The position numbers and the translations under genes were made by a program. Of a stretch of DNA of 12,171 bases, positions 1 to 8,371 are shown in pieces; within the stretch, counting starts at the first letter, position 1, and each line of letters opens with the position of its first letter. A model generated the notes under the pieces. The model was given only the letters and a program-made list of their open reading frames with translations. It was not told the origin of the DNA and searched no databases. The stretch covers positions 629 through 12,799 of the forward strand of contig PMLO01000196.1 in the NCBI GenBank assembly GCA_003158895.1. The letters run 5' to 3'. The DNA comes from Propionibacteriaceae bacterium (GTDB lineage: Bacteria > Actinomycetota > Actinomycetes > Propionibacteriales > Propionibacteriaceae).

Positions 1-3000
1 GTCGTCACCGACGGAAGGATGATGTCGTCCGCCGTGCCGAACAGGCCGTCAGGCCCGGCCCAGGTCGGGATGACGGTCACGCCGGCGATCCCTTCCTCGC
101 CTGGATCCACGACGCCGTTGGCGTTGCGGTCGTGCCAGACGAGGTCGCCGATCGAGGCGCTGCCCGTGTACGCGAAGTCCTGCGCGAGGTTGGCCGGAGC
201 GTCCGTGGTGAGGCTCACCGCGGACGTGTTCGCCGTGCCCTTGCCATCGGAGTCGTACGTCTCGGTCAGGGCCACCGGCGGAACCGCGCCCACGACGTAG
301 TCGCCCATCGGCAGCCCGCCGACCAGGTACGTGCCGTTCGCGTCCGTGGTCGTGGTGAAGACCATGTCGTCGCCACCGCCGAGCTTGCCGTCCAGGCCGA
401 GGTACGTGACCGTGATGGCCACGCCCGCGAGCGGACGGTCCGGCGCCGGGTCGAATGTGGCGGAACCGCTGTTCTGCGTGTCCAGCCACACCTGGTCACC
501 GATCGAGCCTGACGCCTTGTAGCCGAAGTCGACGTCGCGCCTGACCTCGTTGGTGGCGAGGGTGACGGCCGCTGTGTTCGCGGAGCCGACGCCATCGAGG
601 TCGAACGTCCCGGTGAGCCCTGCGGGCAGGGTGGTCGGGTCGACCGCGACCGTGTACGCGCCGGACGGGAGCCCGTCGACGACGTACGTGCCGTCAGCGG
701 CGGTCGTGGTCGTGAAGACGAGGTCGTCCCCACCACCGAGGACGCCGTCGGGGCCGAGGTAGGTCACGTGGACCGTGACCGCCGGGATGCCGAGCTCGCT
801 CGGGTCCTGGACCCCGTCCCCGTTCTGGTCGAGCCAGATCTTGTCGCCGATGGACGCGTGCCCGCCGTACGAGAAGTCCTGATTGAGAGCGTCCGGGACC
901 GCGTTGGTCAGCGAGACCGTGGAGAGGTTCGGGGTCGCGATGGTGTCGGCATCGTACGTCTGGACCAGGCCGGCCGGGAACGTCGACGCCGTCGTGTCGA
1001 CGGACACGGAGTAGCTGCCGAGCGGCAGGTTCTGTACGAGGTAGCCACCGTTCGCGTCCGTGACCCTGTGGATCACGATGTCGTCCGCCGTGCCCATGCT
1101 GCCGTCAGCGCCCGCCCAGGTGATCGTGACCGGGACTCCTGCGATACCCGGCTCGCCCGCATCTGCGGTGGGAGTGCCCGAGTTGTTCCGGTCCAGCCAC
1201 ACGAGGTCACCGATCGAACCGGCGCCCTTGTACGAGAAGTCCTGGTTGAGGTTCACGGGCGCGCCTGTGGTGAGGGTCACCGCGGACGTGTTCGGTGTGC
1301 CGACGCCGTTGGAGTCGAATGTCGGGGTGAGGTTCGCCGGCGGGACCACGGTGACCGTGTACGCACCGAGCGGCACGTTCGTGAACAGGTACTTGCCGTT
1401 CGCGTCGGTGGTCGTGGTGTAGACGATGTCGTCGCCACCGCCGAGCACACCGTTAGGCCCGAGGTACGTGACGGTGACGGCCACGCCCGTGAGCGGGTAG
1501 TCGCTGCCGACGTTGAAGGTCCCGTCGCCGTTGCCCAGCGTGTCGAGCCAGATCTGGTCGCCGATCTGGCTGGTACCGACGTAGCCGAAGTCGACGTCCA
1601 GCTTGGCCTCGCCCGAACCCAGCACGGCGGCCGTGCTGTTGCCCGTGCCCTTGTCGAGCTGGTACGTCTCGGTCAGACCGACAGGAAGCGTCGCGGTGTT
1701 GACGCTGACCGTGTAGTTGCCGGCGGGGAGCCGGTCGACGAGGTATTTGCCGCCTGCGTCGGTCACTGTCGTGAAGACGATGTCGTCGCCACCGCCGGCC
1801 ACGCCGTCAGCACCGAGGTACGTCACCGTGACGCCGACGTTCGGGATGCCGAGCTCGCCCGGATCCTGCACGCCGTTTCCGTTCTGGTCGAGCCAGATCC
1901 AGTCACCCAACGAGGCCGTCCCGGTGTACGAGAAGTCCTGGTTCAGGTTGTCGGGCGCGGTGGGGGTCAAGGTGACCGCCGACGCGTTCGGGCTGAGGGT
2001 TGCGCCGTCGGCGTCGTACGTCGGCGTCAGCCCGGCCGGGAACTTCGGTGAGGCCGTGTCGACGACCACCGTGTAGTCGCCGTTCGGCAGATTGGGCACG
2101 AGGTAGTTGCCCGACGCGTTCGTGGTGGTGTCGAAGACCACGTCGTCGGCAGTGCCGAACGTAAGGTCAGCGCCGGCCCAGGTGACCTTCACGGGGATCC
2201 CGGGGATGCCGGGCTCGCCGCCGTCCTGGGTCGCGGTCGCGGAGCCGTTGGTGTCGAACCAGACCGTGTCGCCGATCGAGCCGACGCCGGTGTAGCCGAA
2301 GTCGACAGTTGTGAGCCCTGTGCCACTGTTCGGGATCGTCGCGAGCGTCGTGTTGGCCGAGGCCTTCCCGTCGAGGTCGTACGTCTGGGCCATGCCTTTC
2401 GGCAGGGTGGTCGGATCGACCGTGACGGTGTAGGGACGGTTGACCGCCAGACCGGTGAACAGGTAGTTCCCGTTCGCGTCGGTGGTCGTCGTGACCGTCG
2501 GGCCGTTGTCTCCCACCGTCGCGAGGTCGCCGTCAGGACCCGGGTCCTGCAGCGTCACCTTGACGCCCGCGATGCCCGGCTCGGTCGGATCCTGGACCCC
2601 GTCCTTGTTGATGTCGTACCAGACGCGGTCGCCCAACGAGGTGCTCTTGGTCTCGATGAGGACGCTCGCACCATCGTTCTCACTCGGGGAGGTGCTCATG
2701 TTGCCGGGCGTGGAGTTCGGATCCCACTGGTCAGCGGTCTCCACTTCGGCGTTGTTGACGATCGTGCCGGAGGCGTTGATCCGTACGGTCAGGGTCAGTG
2801 TCGCGCTGGCGCCTGACGCCAGCGAGCCAACGGTCCACATCCCCGTGCCAGGAGCGTAAGCACCCACAGGGGTAGCCGACTGCAGGATCAGGCCGGTCGG
2901 CAATTTGTCGAGCACGGTCACGCCTGTGGCCGCATCGGGTCCGTTGTTGGTGACCGTCACGGTGTACGGGACCACCTGGCCGTAGTAGTAGTCCGTACCC

Positions 3001-6000
3001 GTCGGCGGGGCGATCGTCTTCGTGAGCGAGAGGTCGACCCGGCGGATGTGTACGGTCGCCGAGGAGTCGGCGGTGTACGCGCCGCCACCGTTGCCTGGTG
3101 CGTTCGTGGCATCGGAACCGGTGACTGTCGCAGAGTTCACGTGCGCGGCCGTCCCGGTCGTAACGGTCGTGGCGAGCAAAGAGGTCGGGATGGCCTGGTA
3201 GGTGACCGTGAACGTTCCTCCCGGCGCGAGCGTCGCGATGTTCGTCCAGGTCAGGGTGGTGGGGTCGGTCGGGAGGATCGGCGGGGTCACCGCGGGGTCA
3301 CCGATGGTGATCGAGCTCGGAGTCGTACCAGTCGAGGTAACGACCGTGGCCGACCCGGACACGTACGTCCAGCCGGCGGGCAGCACGTCACTGAGGTTGG
3401 TCTTGTACAGGCTTGCCACGGTCGCCGCGTTGGTCACTGTGAGCGAGTAGGTGAAGGCCTGCCCGATCCGCGCGTCGGTGGCGTCGCTGAGCGCAGCCTT
3501 GGTGATCGTCGGCTTCGGGTAGTCCAGCGTCACGATGTCGGTGTCCGCGCCACCCGTGTACGTACGGTACGTACGGGAGGCGTTGGCCGCGTCCAGCCGC
3601 TCGGCCTGGGGCACGCCGTAGAACGACGGGACCTGCACCGTGTTGATGACCTGGTCGCCCGTCTTGTACGCGGCGGACGTGTTGAGGTCGGCCGTGTACG
3701 TGATGGTGAGCGAGGCTCCGGGCGCCAGCGGGCCGGCGTACGTGAACGTCAGGTCTGTCGGGTTGGCGACGGTTCCGACGGGTCCCGTGGTGCCGCCGTT
3801 GCCGGGGCCGGTGAGGGTCACGGACGCGATCTCGCTGGAGGGCGTGTCCTTGATCGTGAGGTCGTACGCCGGCCAGTCGCCGGTGTTCTTCACCGTGACC
3901 GTGTACTTCATGGACGGCGAGGCTCCGTTGGGTGCCATCGTGCAGCTGTCGGCGTCGGTCGCCCCAGTCGTGGCGTCAGCGACCTGATCGCAGCCGGCGG
4001 TGCTCGCGGCCGTGTACGTGACGTCCTTGTCCGTGACGATCTTCGGCTCATGGAGCGTGGTGGACGCCGTGGCGTTGAGAGTGTTCAGGTCGAACGCCGA
4101 GAGGTTGTTCGGGTTGGGTTCGGTCCCCCCGAGCGTGTACTTGCTCGCCGCGTCCCAGCGCAGCTGGGCGGTGTTGGCGAGCGTCGAGCCGGAGGTCAGC
4201 GCGACGAGGTTGTGGACGGACGCCTTGTACGTCAGCGTGATCGACCACGGCTGAGCCGCAGCGCTCGCGGGCAGGTCGTCCAGGAAGAAGTTCAGGTTGC
4301 CTCCCGTACCAGCCGAGACTCCCGCGGTCTGCAGAACCGACACCCCGGACCACGTCGAGCCGGACAGAGTCGGGCAGACGTAGGCGGGCGGGCCGGCGGG
4401 GGCGTTCGTGCAGGTCACGCCAGTGAGCGCCTCAAACGCGACTCCGGCGGGGACGACATCGACGATCGTCGCGTCCGGGGCAGCCAGGCCGCCCGGGATG
4501 TGGGCCGTCACGGTGTACGTGAGCTCGGAGCCCACCGTCGCGTTGAGCGGGCTGACGGACTTGGTCACCGTCGGAGGAGTCGACTTGACCTCGTCGCTCG
4601 CGACGGCCACATACGTGGTGCGCTTCTCGGAGTTGACACCCTCGTACGAGGTCGCGGTCGTCTTCGCGCTGTTGACGAACGTCTGACCGGCCGTCGTGGG
4701 AGCGTCGACCTGCACCTGGTAGGTGAGGGTGAGGGCGTTCGCCGCGCCCTGGTCGAGCGAGTAGCCGGCTGGGTACGTCCACGTGAGGAGCGTGCCGGTC
4801 AGGCAGGTGGCGTCGCCCTTGACGATCGCCACGGTGCCTCCTGACGGCGCAACCACGGAGGGGTCGACCACGGTGAGGTGTGCGGGGACGCAGTCGGTGA
4901 CGACCACGTCGTGCGCGGCGGAGCCGGAGTTGGTCGACTTCAGCGTGTACGTGACGAACTGTCCGGGGGAGACCGGGCTGCCACCCGTACTGTCCGCCTT
5001 GGCCATGCTCAGGCTGGGCTCCACCACGGTGAGGTTGGTGCTGGCCGAACCGGTCAGGGAGTTTCCGGCCAACGTGGTGTACGTGAAGTTCGTCGTGTTG
5101 GTCTTGGCGGCTTTGCCAACCGGGCTCGCAGCGTTGTCCGGTGTGTTCGTGACAACCGCTCGGAAATGGATCTGTACGACATCAGCCGTGCCGCCCACTC
5201 CGTACGTGGCGGGCGGTGTCACCGTCACCGTGTTGGTCGCCGCGTCGACAGCGAACGACCACCCAAGGGGCAGCGCCACACTGTTGAGGGTCGCCGACGG
5301 GGCGGCGGGGCCAGTGGTCACCAGGGCCAGGCCAGTGGGCAGCGTGTCGGTCATCTTCGCGCCGTAGACCGTCGAGTTGGCGGGGATCGTCGTCTGCAGC
5401 ACGTAGTCGACGTACTCGCCGATCGTGGCCTGGTCGGCACTTGCCGACAGGCCCGCGTTCCGCGAGTTCCCGCTCTCGGAGAGCTCGCTCATCTGCTGCT
5501 TGACGACGCTGACCCCGTCCAGCGTCACGGTCTGGGAGCCGAGGGCCTGCGGGCTGTTGGCGAGCGGTTCAAGGCTGGGGTCGATGTTGCTCGAGGGGAC
5601 GTACCTGGTCGAGGCGAGCCCCGTGTTGACCGGTCCCCAGTAGTCGCGAACGCCGGCGTTGTTGGTGAGAACCTCACCGGGCGCGAGGGTCACAGGGAGC
5701 TTGATCGTGTACGTGAGCAGCTTCTCGGCCTGGGGGTCGATGTGCGTCCCCGTGAGGGTCCAGTCGATCTGCGACCGAGAGCCCACGAGCGTGCAGAGGC
5801 CGCCGTCGCTGATGCTGTTGAGGACGATGTCCGCGCAGCCGATCTGCGTCGGGAGCAGGTCGCGGAACGCCGGGTCGTAGGCGGCTCCGTAGTTGCTGCC
5901 CGTCTCCGCGGCCGCGTTGTTCTTCGCTGTCAGCGTGTACGCGATCGACGAGCCGGGCGCCACGGTTGCGGTCGCGGGGTTCCGGGTCTTGGTCAGCGAC

Positions 6001-8351
6001 AGCGAGGGCCGGGTGAGCAGCGAGATCGCCGGGTCGCGGAGCGACGTGGCCACCCCCGCGGAGTTGACCGTCGTCGCCTTGGCCAGGTTGGCGGCCTGAA
6101 GCATGCTGCCGCCGGTGTTCGACATCGGCGCGGTCGCGGAGAACGCGACCTCGAAGACCTTCTCGGAGTTGGCGTCCACGTAGAGCGTGGAACCAGTCCC
6201 CAGGGTCTTCCCCAGCTTCCAGGTCATCGGATCGCCGGCCTTGGCGGGGGCCGTGTACGAGACACCGCTGGTGATCAGGTCGTTGGACGTCTGGCCGGTG
6301 ACCGGGTCCTTGCCCCAGAACTTGTAGAACGTGAAGCCCGGCGGGAGGAAGTCCGTGACGGCGACGTCACCGAAGTACAGGTTCGATCCCACTGTGGAGG
6401 CGGCGTCGTTGAGGGTGAGGTTGATCTTGAAGCACACCATGTCGTTGGGGCGGTAGTACTTCGCGGCATCAGTGACCGTGTTGGCATCGACGTACGTCGC
6501 CGTGTTGCAGTCCAGCGTCCCTGCCGGCGCCGGTACTGAGACCAGCTTCTTGAGGCCCGGGTTGGTCGAGCTCTGCGTCGCCGAGGACTCGTCAGGTGCG
6601 GGCTCGGCCGGGGTGTTGGGCACGTCCGTGCCGGAGATCACGCCGGTGGCCGTCGAGGTCGCCTTCACGGTGTTCGTCCAGGAGTCGCTGGCGAGGACCG
6701 GGGTGGTGTTCACGAAGCCGCTCTGGTAGTACTCACGAGCCTTGGTCGGGAAGCTGATGGAGAGCGTGGAGTTGGCCGTCATGCCGGCCGTGACGGCGAA
6801 GGTCACCGTCCAGGTACCGTCGGAGTTCTCGACAGGATCGGACGCGTACGGGAACGACGGGTCCAGCCCGGTCGACGCGCATTCGGCGTCCTGGCCGTCG
6901 GGGTTGTGGGCGTAGTTGGTGTTGCCGCCGAGCGGGCAGAGGCCGTTGGGCAAGGTGTCGGTGATGAAGAGGTTCTTGTCGACCGAGCGGTACTCACCGG
7001 TCTCCAGCTTCAGCGTCCAGGTCGAGATCCCACCTCGAACGACCTTGGTCTGGTCCACGGACTTCTGCATCGCGAGGTTCTCGGCGGTGATCGTGAGGCT
7101 GTTCGTGTCGGTGACGGCGGCGCTCGTGGCGGGCGCGACCGTCCCGTTGTATGTGCCGTTGGCGGACGCGACGTTGGTGAGGTTCTGCTCGTCGGTGGTC
7201 TCTGGGCCGGAGTTGTTGTCGAGGTTGGCCGCCTGGTCGCAGTTGCCGGCCGAGCAGACCGTCGCCGGGGTTGCGCCTGGCCACGTCATCGTGTTCTCCC
7301 GCATGGGGATGCCGGCGCGGTAGGTGATGTTGAGCTCCGACGCGGCCGACATGTTCCCGATGGTCCAGACGACGTGGGTATAGACGCCGAGCGGCGCCGA
7401 ACCGGGGCCGTCGGGATCGACGGTGACGGTGGTGACCGAGGTCGGGACGAGGCACCCGGAGGTGGTCCCGGTGAGGGGCAGGGCGAGCGTGGCCAGGGTC
7501 TCGTCAGGAGTCGAGACGTCGAGGCGAGGGGCGCCGGGGTATTCCACCGGCAGGCCGGAGGTGGGCGAGATGGTCGTGTTGTCCCACGTGCCACAACCGA
7601 GGAACTCCAGGCCGGCAGGGAGATAGTCGTCGACGACCACGGACTTGTTGGTGTTAGCGCCGTTCGTCGTGACCTTGAGCGTGTACAGCGTGGTGTGATC
7701 GTGCACGCCGCGTACGAGCTCGTTCTCCAGGCTGGGCTCGGACTTGGTGATCTTGATGGCCTTGATGATCGACGTCGCGGCGGCTTCGGCCTTCCCGGAG
7801 TCGCCGGTCACAGTCGTACCGGACATCGTCGGGGCAGTGCGGGGATCGGAGTTCGCGTACGCGTCGATGGTCACGCTGACGGGTGCGTTCACGCGGTACG
7901 TGGTGTCCGACGCCTTGACGTCGACCGAGAGGGTGTTCGTCGAGCTCGTCAGGATGTCGGCCACGTTCTCGAAGAACAGAACAGTCGACGTCCCGGACGT
8001 GTCGATGACATCAGGGGCACCGACGGATGAGTTGACGAAGGTGACCCCTGGCGGGAGCGTCACCTTGTAGCCGAGGTTGTAGCCGTTGGGGTTGGGCGAG
8101 GGGTTCGTGACGGTCGCGGTGAACGTCAGAGGAGTCCCGCCCGACTGGATGAGCGCGTCGGTCGGCCCCGAGACGGCGATGGCGATCGGCGGCGTCTCGG
8201 CGGCGTGCGCCGGAGAGGCAGAAGCGACGATGAAGAAGCCCGCCATGGTCAGGGACATGACCATCGCGTTCACCAGGCCGAGGACTGTCCAGCGTCGGCC
8301 TCGAGGGGTGGAGGGCCTCAGCTGATGGGCGTCGATGTGCCTGGGATGCAT
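1..8351 (-). CDS. Giant secreted DUF11 / SdrD_B repeat surface protein (3' end missing)
   Basis: This frame is open for 2783 codons from ATG at 8351 to the window edge, so the C terminus and any cell-wall anchor are unseen. The start is supported by AGGAG five bases upstream and by a signal peptide: a long basic N region ending RGRR (17-20), a hydrophobic core at about 23-45, and AHA|AE cleavage near residue 50. Residues about 52-1902 hold roughly eleven DUF11 / isopeptide-type Ig-like modules. They begin near residues 52, 195, 422, 595, 779, 945, 1109, 1257, 1433, 1608 and 1770, and most show a lead such as LSLTKT, a YTVTVTN-type strand and a D-x-LPAGL-type turn. From about 1903 onward there are eight SdrD_B domains (SIGDxVWxD, GGGDD or GTADD, DANGxYL, DFSY/DFGY). 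Such proteins are usually wall-attached stalks or adhesins in actinobacteria; that role is inferred here and no ligand can be named. The gene appears monocistronic and is divergent from the Nei gene. Confidence 0.93.
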   Translation of the reverse strand, partial: MHPRHIDAHQLRPSTPRGRRWTVLGLVNAMVMSLTMAGFFIVASASPAHAAETPPIAIAVSGPTDALIQSGGTPLTFTATVTNPSPNPNGYNLGYKVTLPPGVTFVNSSVGAPDVIDTSGTSTVLFFENVADILTSSTNTLSVDVKASDTTYRVNAPVSVTIDAYANSDPRTAPTMSGTTVTGDSGKAEAAATSIIKAIKITKSEPSLENELVRGVHDHTTLYTLKVTTNGANTNKSVVVDDYLPAGLEFLGCGTWDNTTISPTSGLPVEYPGAPRLDVSTPDETLATLALPLTGTTSGCLVPTSVTTVTVDPDGPGSAPLGVYTHVVWTIGNMSAASELNITYRAGIPMRENTMTWPGATPATVCSAGNCDQAANLDNNSGPETTDEQNLTNVASANGTYNGTVAPATSAAVTDTNSLTITAENLAMQKSVDQTKVVRGGISTWTLKLETGEYRSVDKNLFITDTLPNGLCPLGGNTNYAHNPDGQDAECASTGLDPSFPYASDPVENSDGTWTVTFAVTAGMTANSTLSISFPTKAREYYQSGFVNTTPVLASDSWTNTVKATSTATGVISGTDVPNTPAEPAPDESSATQSSTNPGLKKLVSVPAPAGTLDCNTATYVDANTVTDAAKYYRPNDMVCFKINLTLNDAASTVGSNLYFGDVAVTDFLPPGFTFYKFWGKDPVTGQTSNDLITSGVSYTAPAKAGDPMTWKLGKTLGTGSTLYVDANSEKVFEVAFSATAPMSNTGGSMLQAANLAKATTVNSAGVATSLRDPAISLLTRPSLSLTKTRNPATATVAPGSSIAYTLTAKNNAAAETGSNYGAAYDPAFRDLLPTQIGCADIVLNSISDGGLCTLVGSRSQIDWTLTGTHIDPQAEKLLTYTIKLPVTLAPGEVLTNNAGVRDYWGPVNTGLASTRYVPSSNIDPSLEPLANSPQALGSQTVTLDGVSVVKQQMSELSESGNSRNAGLSASADQATIGEYVDYVLQTTIPANSTVYGAKMTDTLPTGLALVTTGPAAPSATLNSVALPLGWSFAVDAATNTVTVTPPATYGVGGTADVVQIHFRAVVTNTPDNAASPVGKAAKTNTTNFTYTTLAGNSLTGSASTNLTVVEPSLSMAKADSTGGSPVSPGQFVTYTLKSTNSGSAAHDVVVTDCVPAHLTVVDPSVVAPSGGTVAIVKGDATCLTGTLLTWTYPAGYSLDQGAANALTLTYQVQVDAPTTAGQTFVNSAKTTATSYEGVNSEKRTTYVAVASDEVKSTPPTVTKSVSPLNATVGSELTYTVTAHIPGGLAAPDATIVDVVPAGVAFEALTGVTCTNAPAGPPAYVCPTLSGSTWSGVSVLQTAGVSAGTGGNLNFFLDDLPASAAAQPWSITLTYKASVHNLVALTSGSTLANTAQLRWDAASKYTLGGTEPNPNNLSAFDLNTLNATASTTLHEPKIVTDKDVTYTAASTAGCDQVADATTGATDADSCTMAPNGASPSMKYTVTVKNTGDWPAYDLTIKDTPSSEIASVTLTGPGNGGTTGPVGTVANPTDLTFTYAGPLAPGASLTITYTADLNTSAAYKTGDQVINTVQVPSFYGVPQAERLDAANASRTYRTYTGGADTDIVTLDYPKPTITKAALSDATDARIGQAFTYSLTVTNAATVASLYKTNLSDVLPAGWTYVSGSATVVTSTGTTPSSITIGDPAVTPPILPTDPTTLTWTNIATLAPGGTFTVTYQAIPTSLLATTVTTGTAAHVNSATVTGSDATNAPGNGGGAYTADSSATVHIRRVDLSLTKTIAPPTGTDYYYGQVVPYTVTVTNNGPDAATGVTVLDKLPTGLILQSATPVGAYAPGTGMWTVGSLASGASATLTLTVRINASGTIVNNAEVETADQWDPNSTPGNMSTSPSENDGASVLIETKSTSLGDRVWYDINKDGVQDPTEPGIAGVKVTLQDPGPDGDLATVGDNGPTVTTTTDANGNYLFTGLAVNRPYTVTVDPTTLPKGMAQTYDLDGKASANTTLATIPNSGTGLTTVDFGYTGVGSIGDTVWFDTNGSATATQDGGEPGIPGIPVKVTWAGADLTFGTADDVVFDTTTNASGNYLVPNLPNGDYTVVVDTASPKFPAGLTPTYDADGATLSPNASAVTLTPTAPDNLNQDFSYTGTASLGDWIWLDQNGNGVQDPGELGIPNVGVTVTYLGADGVAGGGDDIVFTTVTDAGGKYLVDRLPAGNYTVSVNTATLPVGLTETYQLDKGTGNSTAAVLGSGEAKLDVDFGYVGTSQIGDQIWLDTLGNGDGTFNVGSDYPLTGVAVTVTYLGPNGVLGGGDDIVYTTTTDANGKYLFTNVPLGAYTVTVVPPANLTPTFDSNGVGTPNTSAVTLTTGAPVNLNQDFSYKGAGSIGDLVWLDRNNSGTPTADAGEPGIAGVPVTITWAGADGSMGTADDIVIHRVTDANGGYLVQNLPLGSYSVSVDTTASTFPAGLVQTYDADTIATPNLSTVSLTNAVPDALNQDFSYGGHASIGDKIWLDQNGDGVQDPSELGIPAVTVHVTYLGPDGVLGGGDDLVFTTTTAADGTYVVDGLPSGAYTVAVDPTTLPAGLTGTFDLDGVGSANTAAVTLATNEVRRDVDFGYKASGSIGDQVWLDTQNSGSATFDPAPDRPLAGVAITVTYLGLDGKLGGGDDMVFTTTTDANGTYLVGGLPMGDYVVGAVPPVALTETYDSDGKGTANTSAVSLTTDAPANLAQDFAYTGSASIGDLVWHDRNANGVVDPGEEGIAGVTVIPTWAGPDGLFGTADDIILPSVT
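160..1220 (-). repeat. Higher-order repeat copy 2 (domain types A-B-C)
   Basis: This is the second copy of the three-domain block. Type A is at 1220-858 (TWAGADGSMGTADD), type B at 857-511 (WLDQNGDGVQDPSELGIP, DVDFGY end) and type C at 510-160 (TFDPAPDRPLAGV, AQDFAY end). The partial domain at 159-1 again shows type A features (TWAG...GTADD), so a third copy probably begins there. DNA similarity is strong in places: gggatgccgagctcg occurs at 784-798 and again at 1843-1857. Confidence 0.8.
1221..2282 (-). repeat. Higher-order repeat copy 1 (domain types A-B-C)
   Basis: This block holds three SdrD_B domains of distinct types. Type A (2282-1917) has TWAG...GTADD and FPAGL and ends NQDFSY. Type B (1916-1573) has WLDQNGNGVQDPGELGIP and TYLG...GGGDD and ends DVDFGY. 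Type C (1572-1221) has a longer degenerate loop with TFNVGSDYPLTGV and ends NQDFSY. The same order and nearly the same lengths recur about 1060 bp further on, which marks this as one unit of a nested repeat. Confidence 0.8.
2644..8198 (-). other. DUF11 / isopeptide-type Ig-like module region (about 11 units)
   Basis: The segment encodes about eleven divergent beta-sandwich modules of 130-230 residues each. Recognisable module openings include PSLSLTKTRNP (about residue 779), EPSLSMAKADS (1109), PPTVTKSVSP (1257), YPKPTITKAALSD (1608) and VDLSLTKTIAPP (1770). Each is typically followed by a strand such as YTVTVTNNGPDAATGVTV and a turn such as DKLPTGL. The recurring Lys in the opening strand and Asn near module ends would suit intramolecular isopeptide bonds, as in fimbrial D2-type domains, but this cannot be proved from sequence. 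Cysteines occur as pairs inside modules 2, 3, 4, 5, 7, 8 and 9, with two pairs in module 2. Boundaries are approximate because the modules are highly divergent. Confidence 0.8.
3558..3575 (-). repeat. Perfect 9-bp tandem duplication inside the giant gene
   Basis: On the minus strand CGTACGTAC occurs twice in tandem and encodes Arg-Thr-Tyr-Arg-Thr-Tyr at the end of DUF11 module 9, near residue 1595. Each copy contains the palindrome GTACGTAC. The reading frame is kept because the unit is a multiple of three. Confidence 0.85.
8199..8351 (-). other. Sec-type signal peptide region of the giant surface protein
   Basis: The first 51 codons encode an extended N region of about 22 residues with several Arg and His, then a hydrophobic stretch (VLGLVNAMVMSLTMAGFFIV), then SASPAHA followed by AE. 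The Ala-His-Ala before Ala-Glu fits signal peptidase I cleavage after residue 50. The long N region is common in very large actinobacterial and Gram-positive surface proteins. No YSIRK/GS motif is present. Confidence 0.8.
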
Positions 8352-8356
8352 GCCTA

Positions 8357-8361
8357 CTCCT
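8357..8361 (-). promoter_or_regulatory. Ribosome binding site of the giant surface protein gene
   Basis: AGGAG lies five bases before the ATG at 8351 on the minus strand. It fixes this start, which also gives a complete signal peptide. Confidence 0.8.
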
Positions 8362-8371
8362 AGGGGGTGGT

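Larger units (their letters stand above)
1..2643 (-). repeat. Array of SdrD_B (Cna-B-like) domain repeats, 7 complete plus 1 partial
   Basis: Read on the minus strand, units start near 2643, 2282, 1916, 1572, 1220, 857, 510 and 159, with lengths of 361, 366, 344, 352, 363, 347 and 351 bp; the last is cut by the edge. Each encodes about 115-122 residues: S-I/L-G-D-x-V/I-W, a DxNxxG-type loop, a TYLG or TWAG strand, GGGDD or GTADD, a D-A-N/G-G-x-Y-L turn, LPxGxYTV, and a terminal DFGY or QDFSY. SdrD_B domains of staphylococcal Sdr proteins bind calcium and form rigid stalks; the same role is inferred here. The first unit (2643-2283) is atypical, with QDPGPDGDLATVGDNG in place of the GGDD segment, and may cap the array. 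Confidence 0.9.

Noticed and set aside
1..2643. Regularly spaced repeats suggesting a CRISPR array
   Set aside because: The period is about 350 bp, the repeats are imperfect and in frame, and they encode SdrD_B domains.
3048..4844. Long plus-strand open frame of 598 codons opposite the giant gene, with others at 768-2051 and 4878-6539
   Set aside because: Their products are Arg/Gly/Val-rich with no recognisable domain, and they lie antisense to a frame with clear domains. High-GC codon use on the real strand removes stops from the opposite frames.
8289..8300. Twin-arginine (Tat) signal in the giant protein (RGRRWTVLGL)
   Set aside because: The residues after RR do not match the usual x-F-L-K, and the hydrophobic core and AHA cleavage site fit ordinary Sec export.
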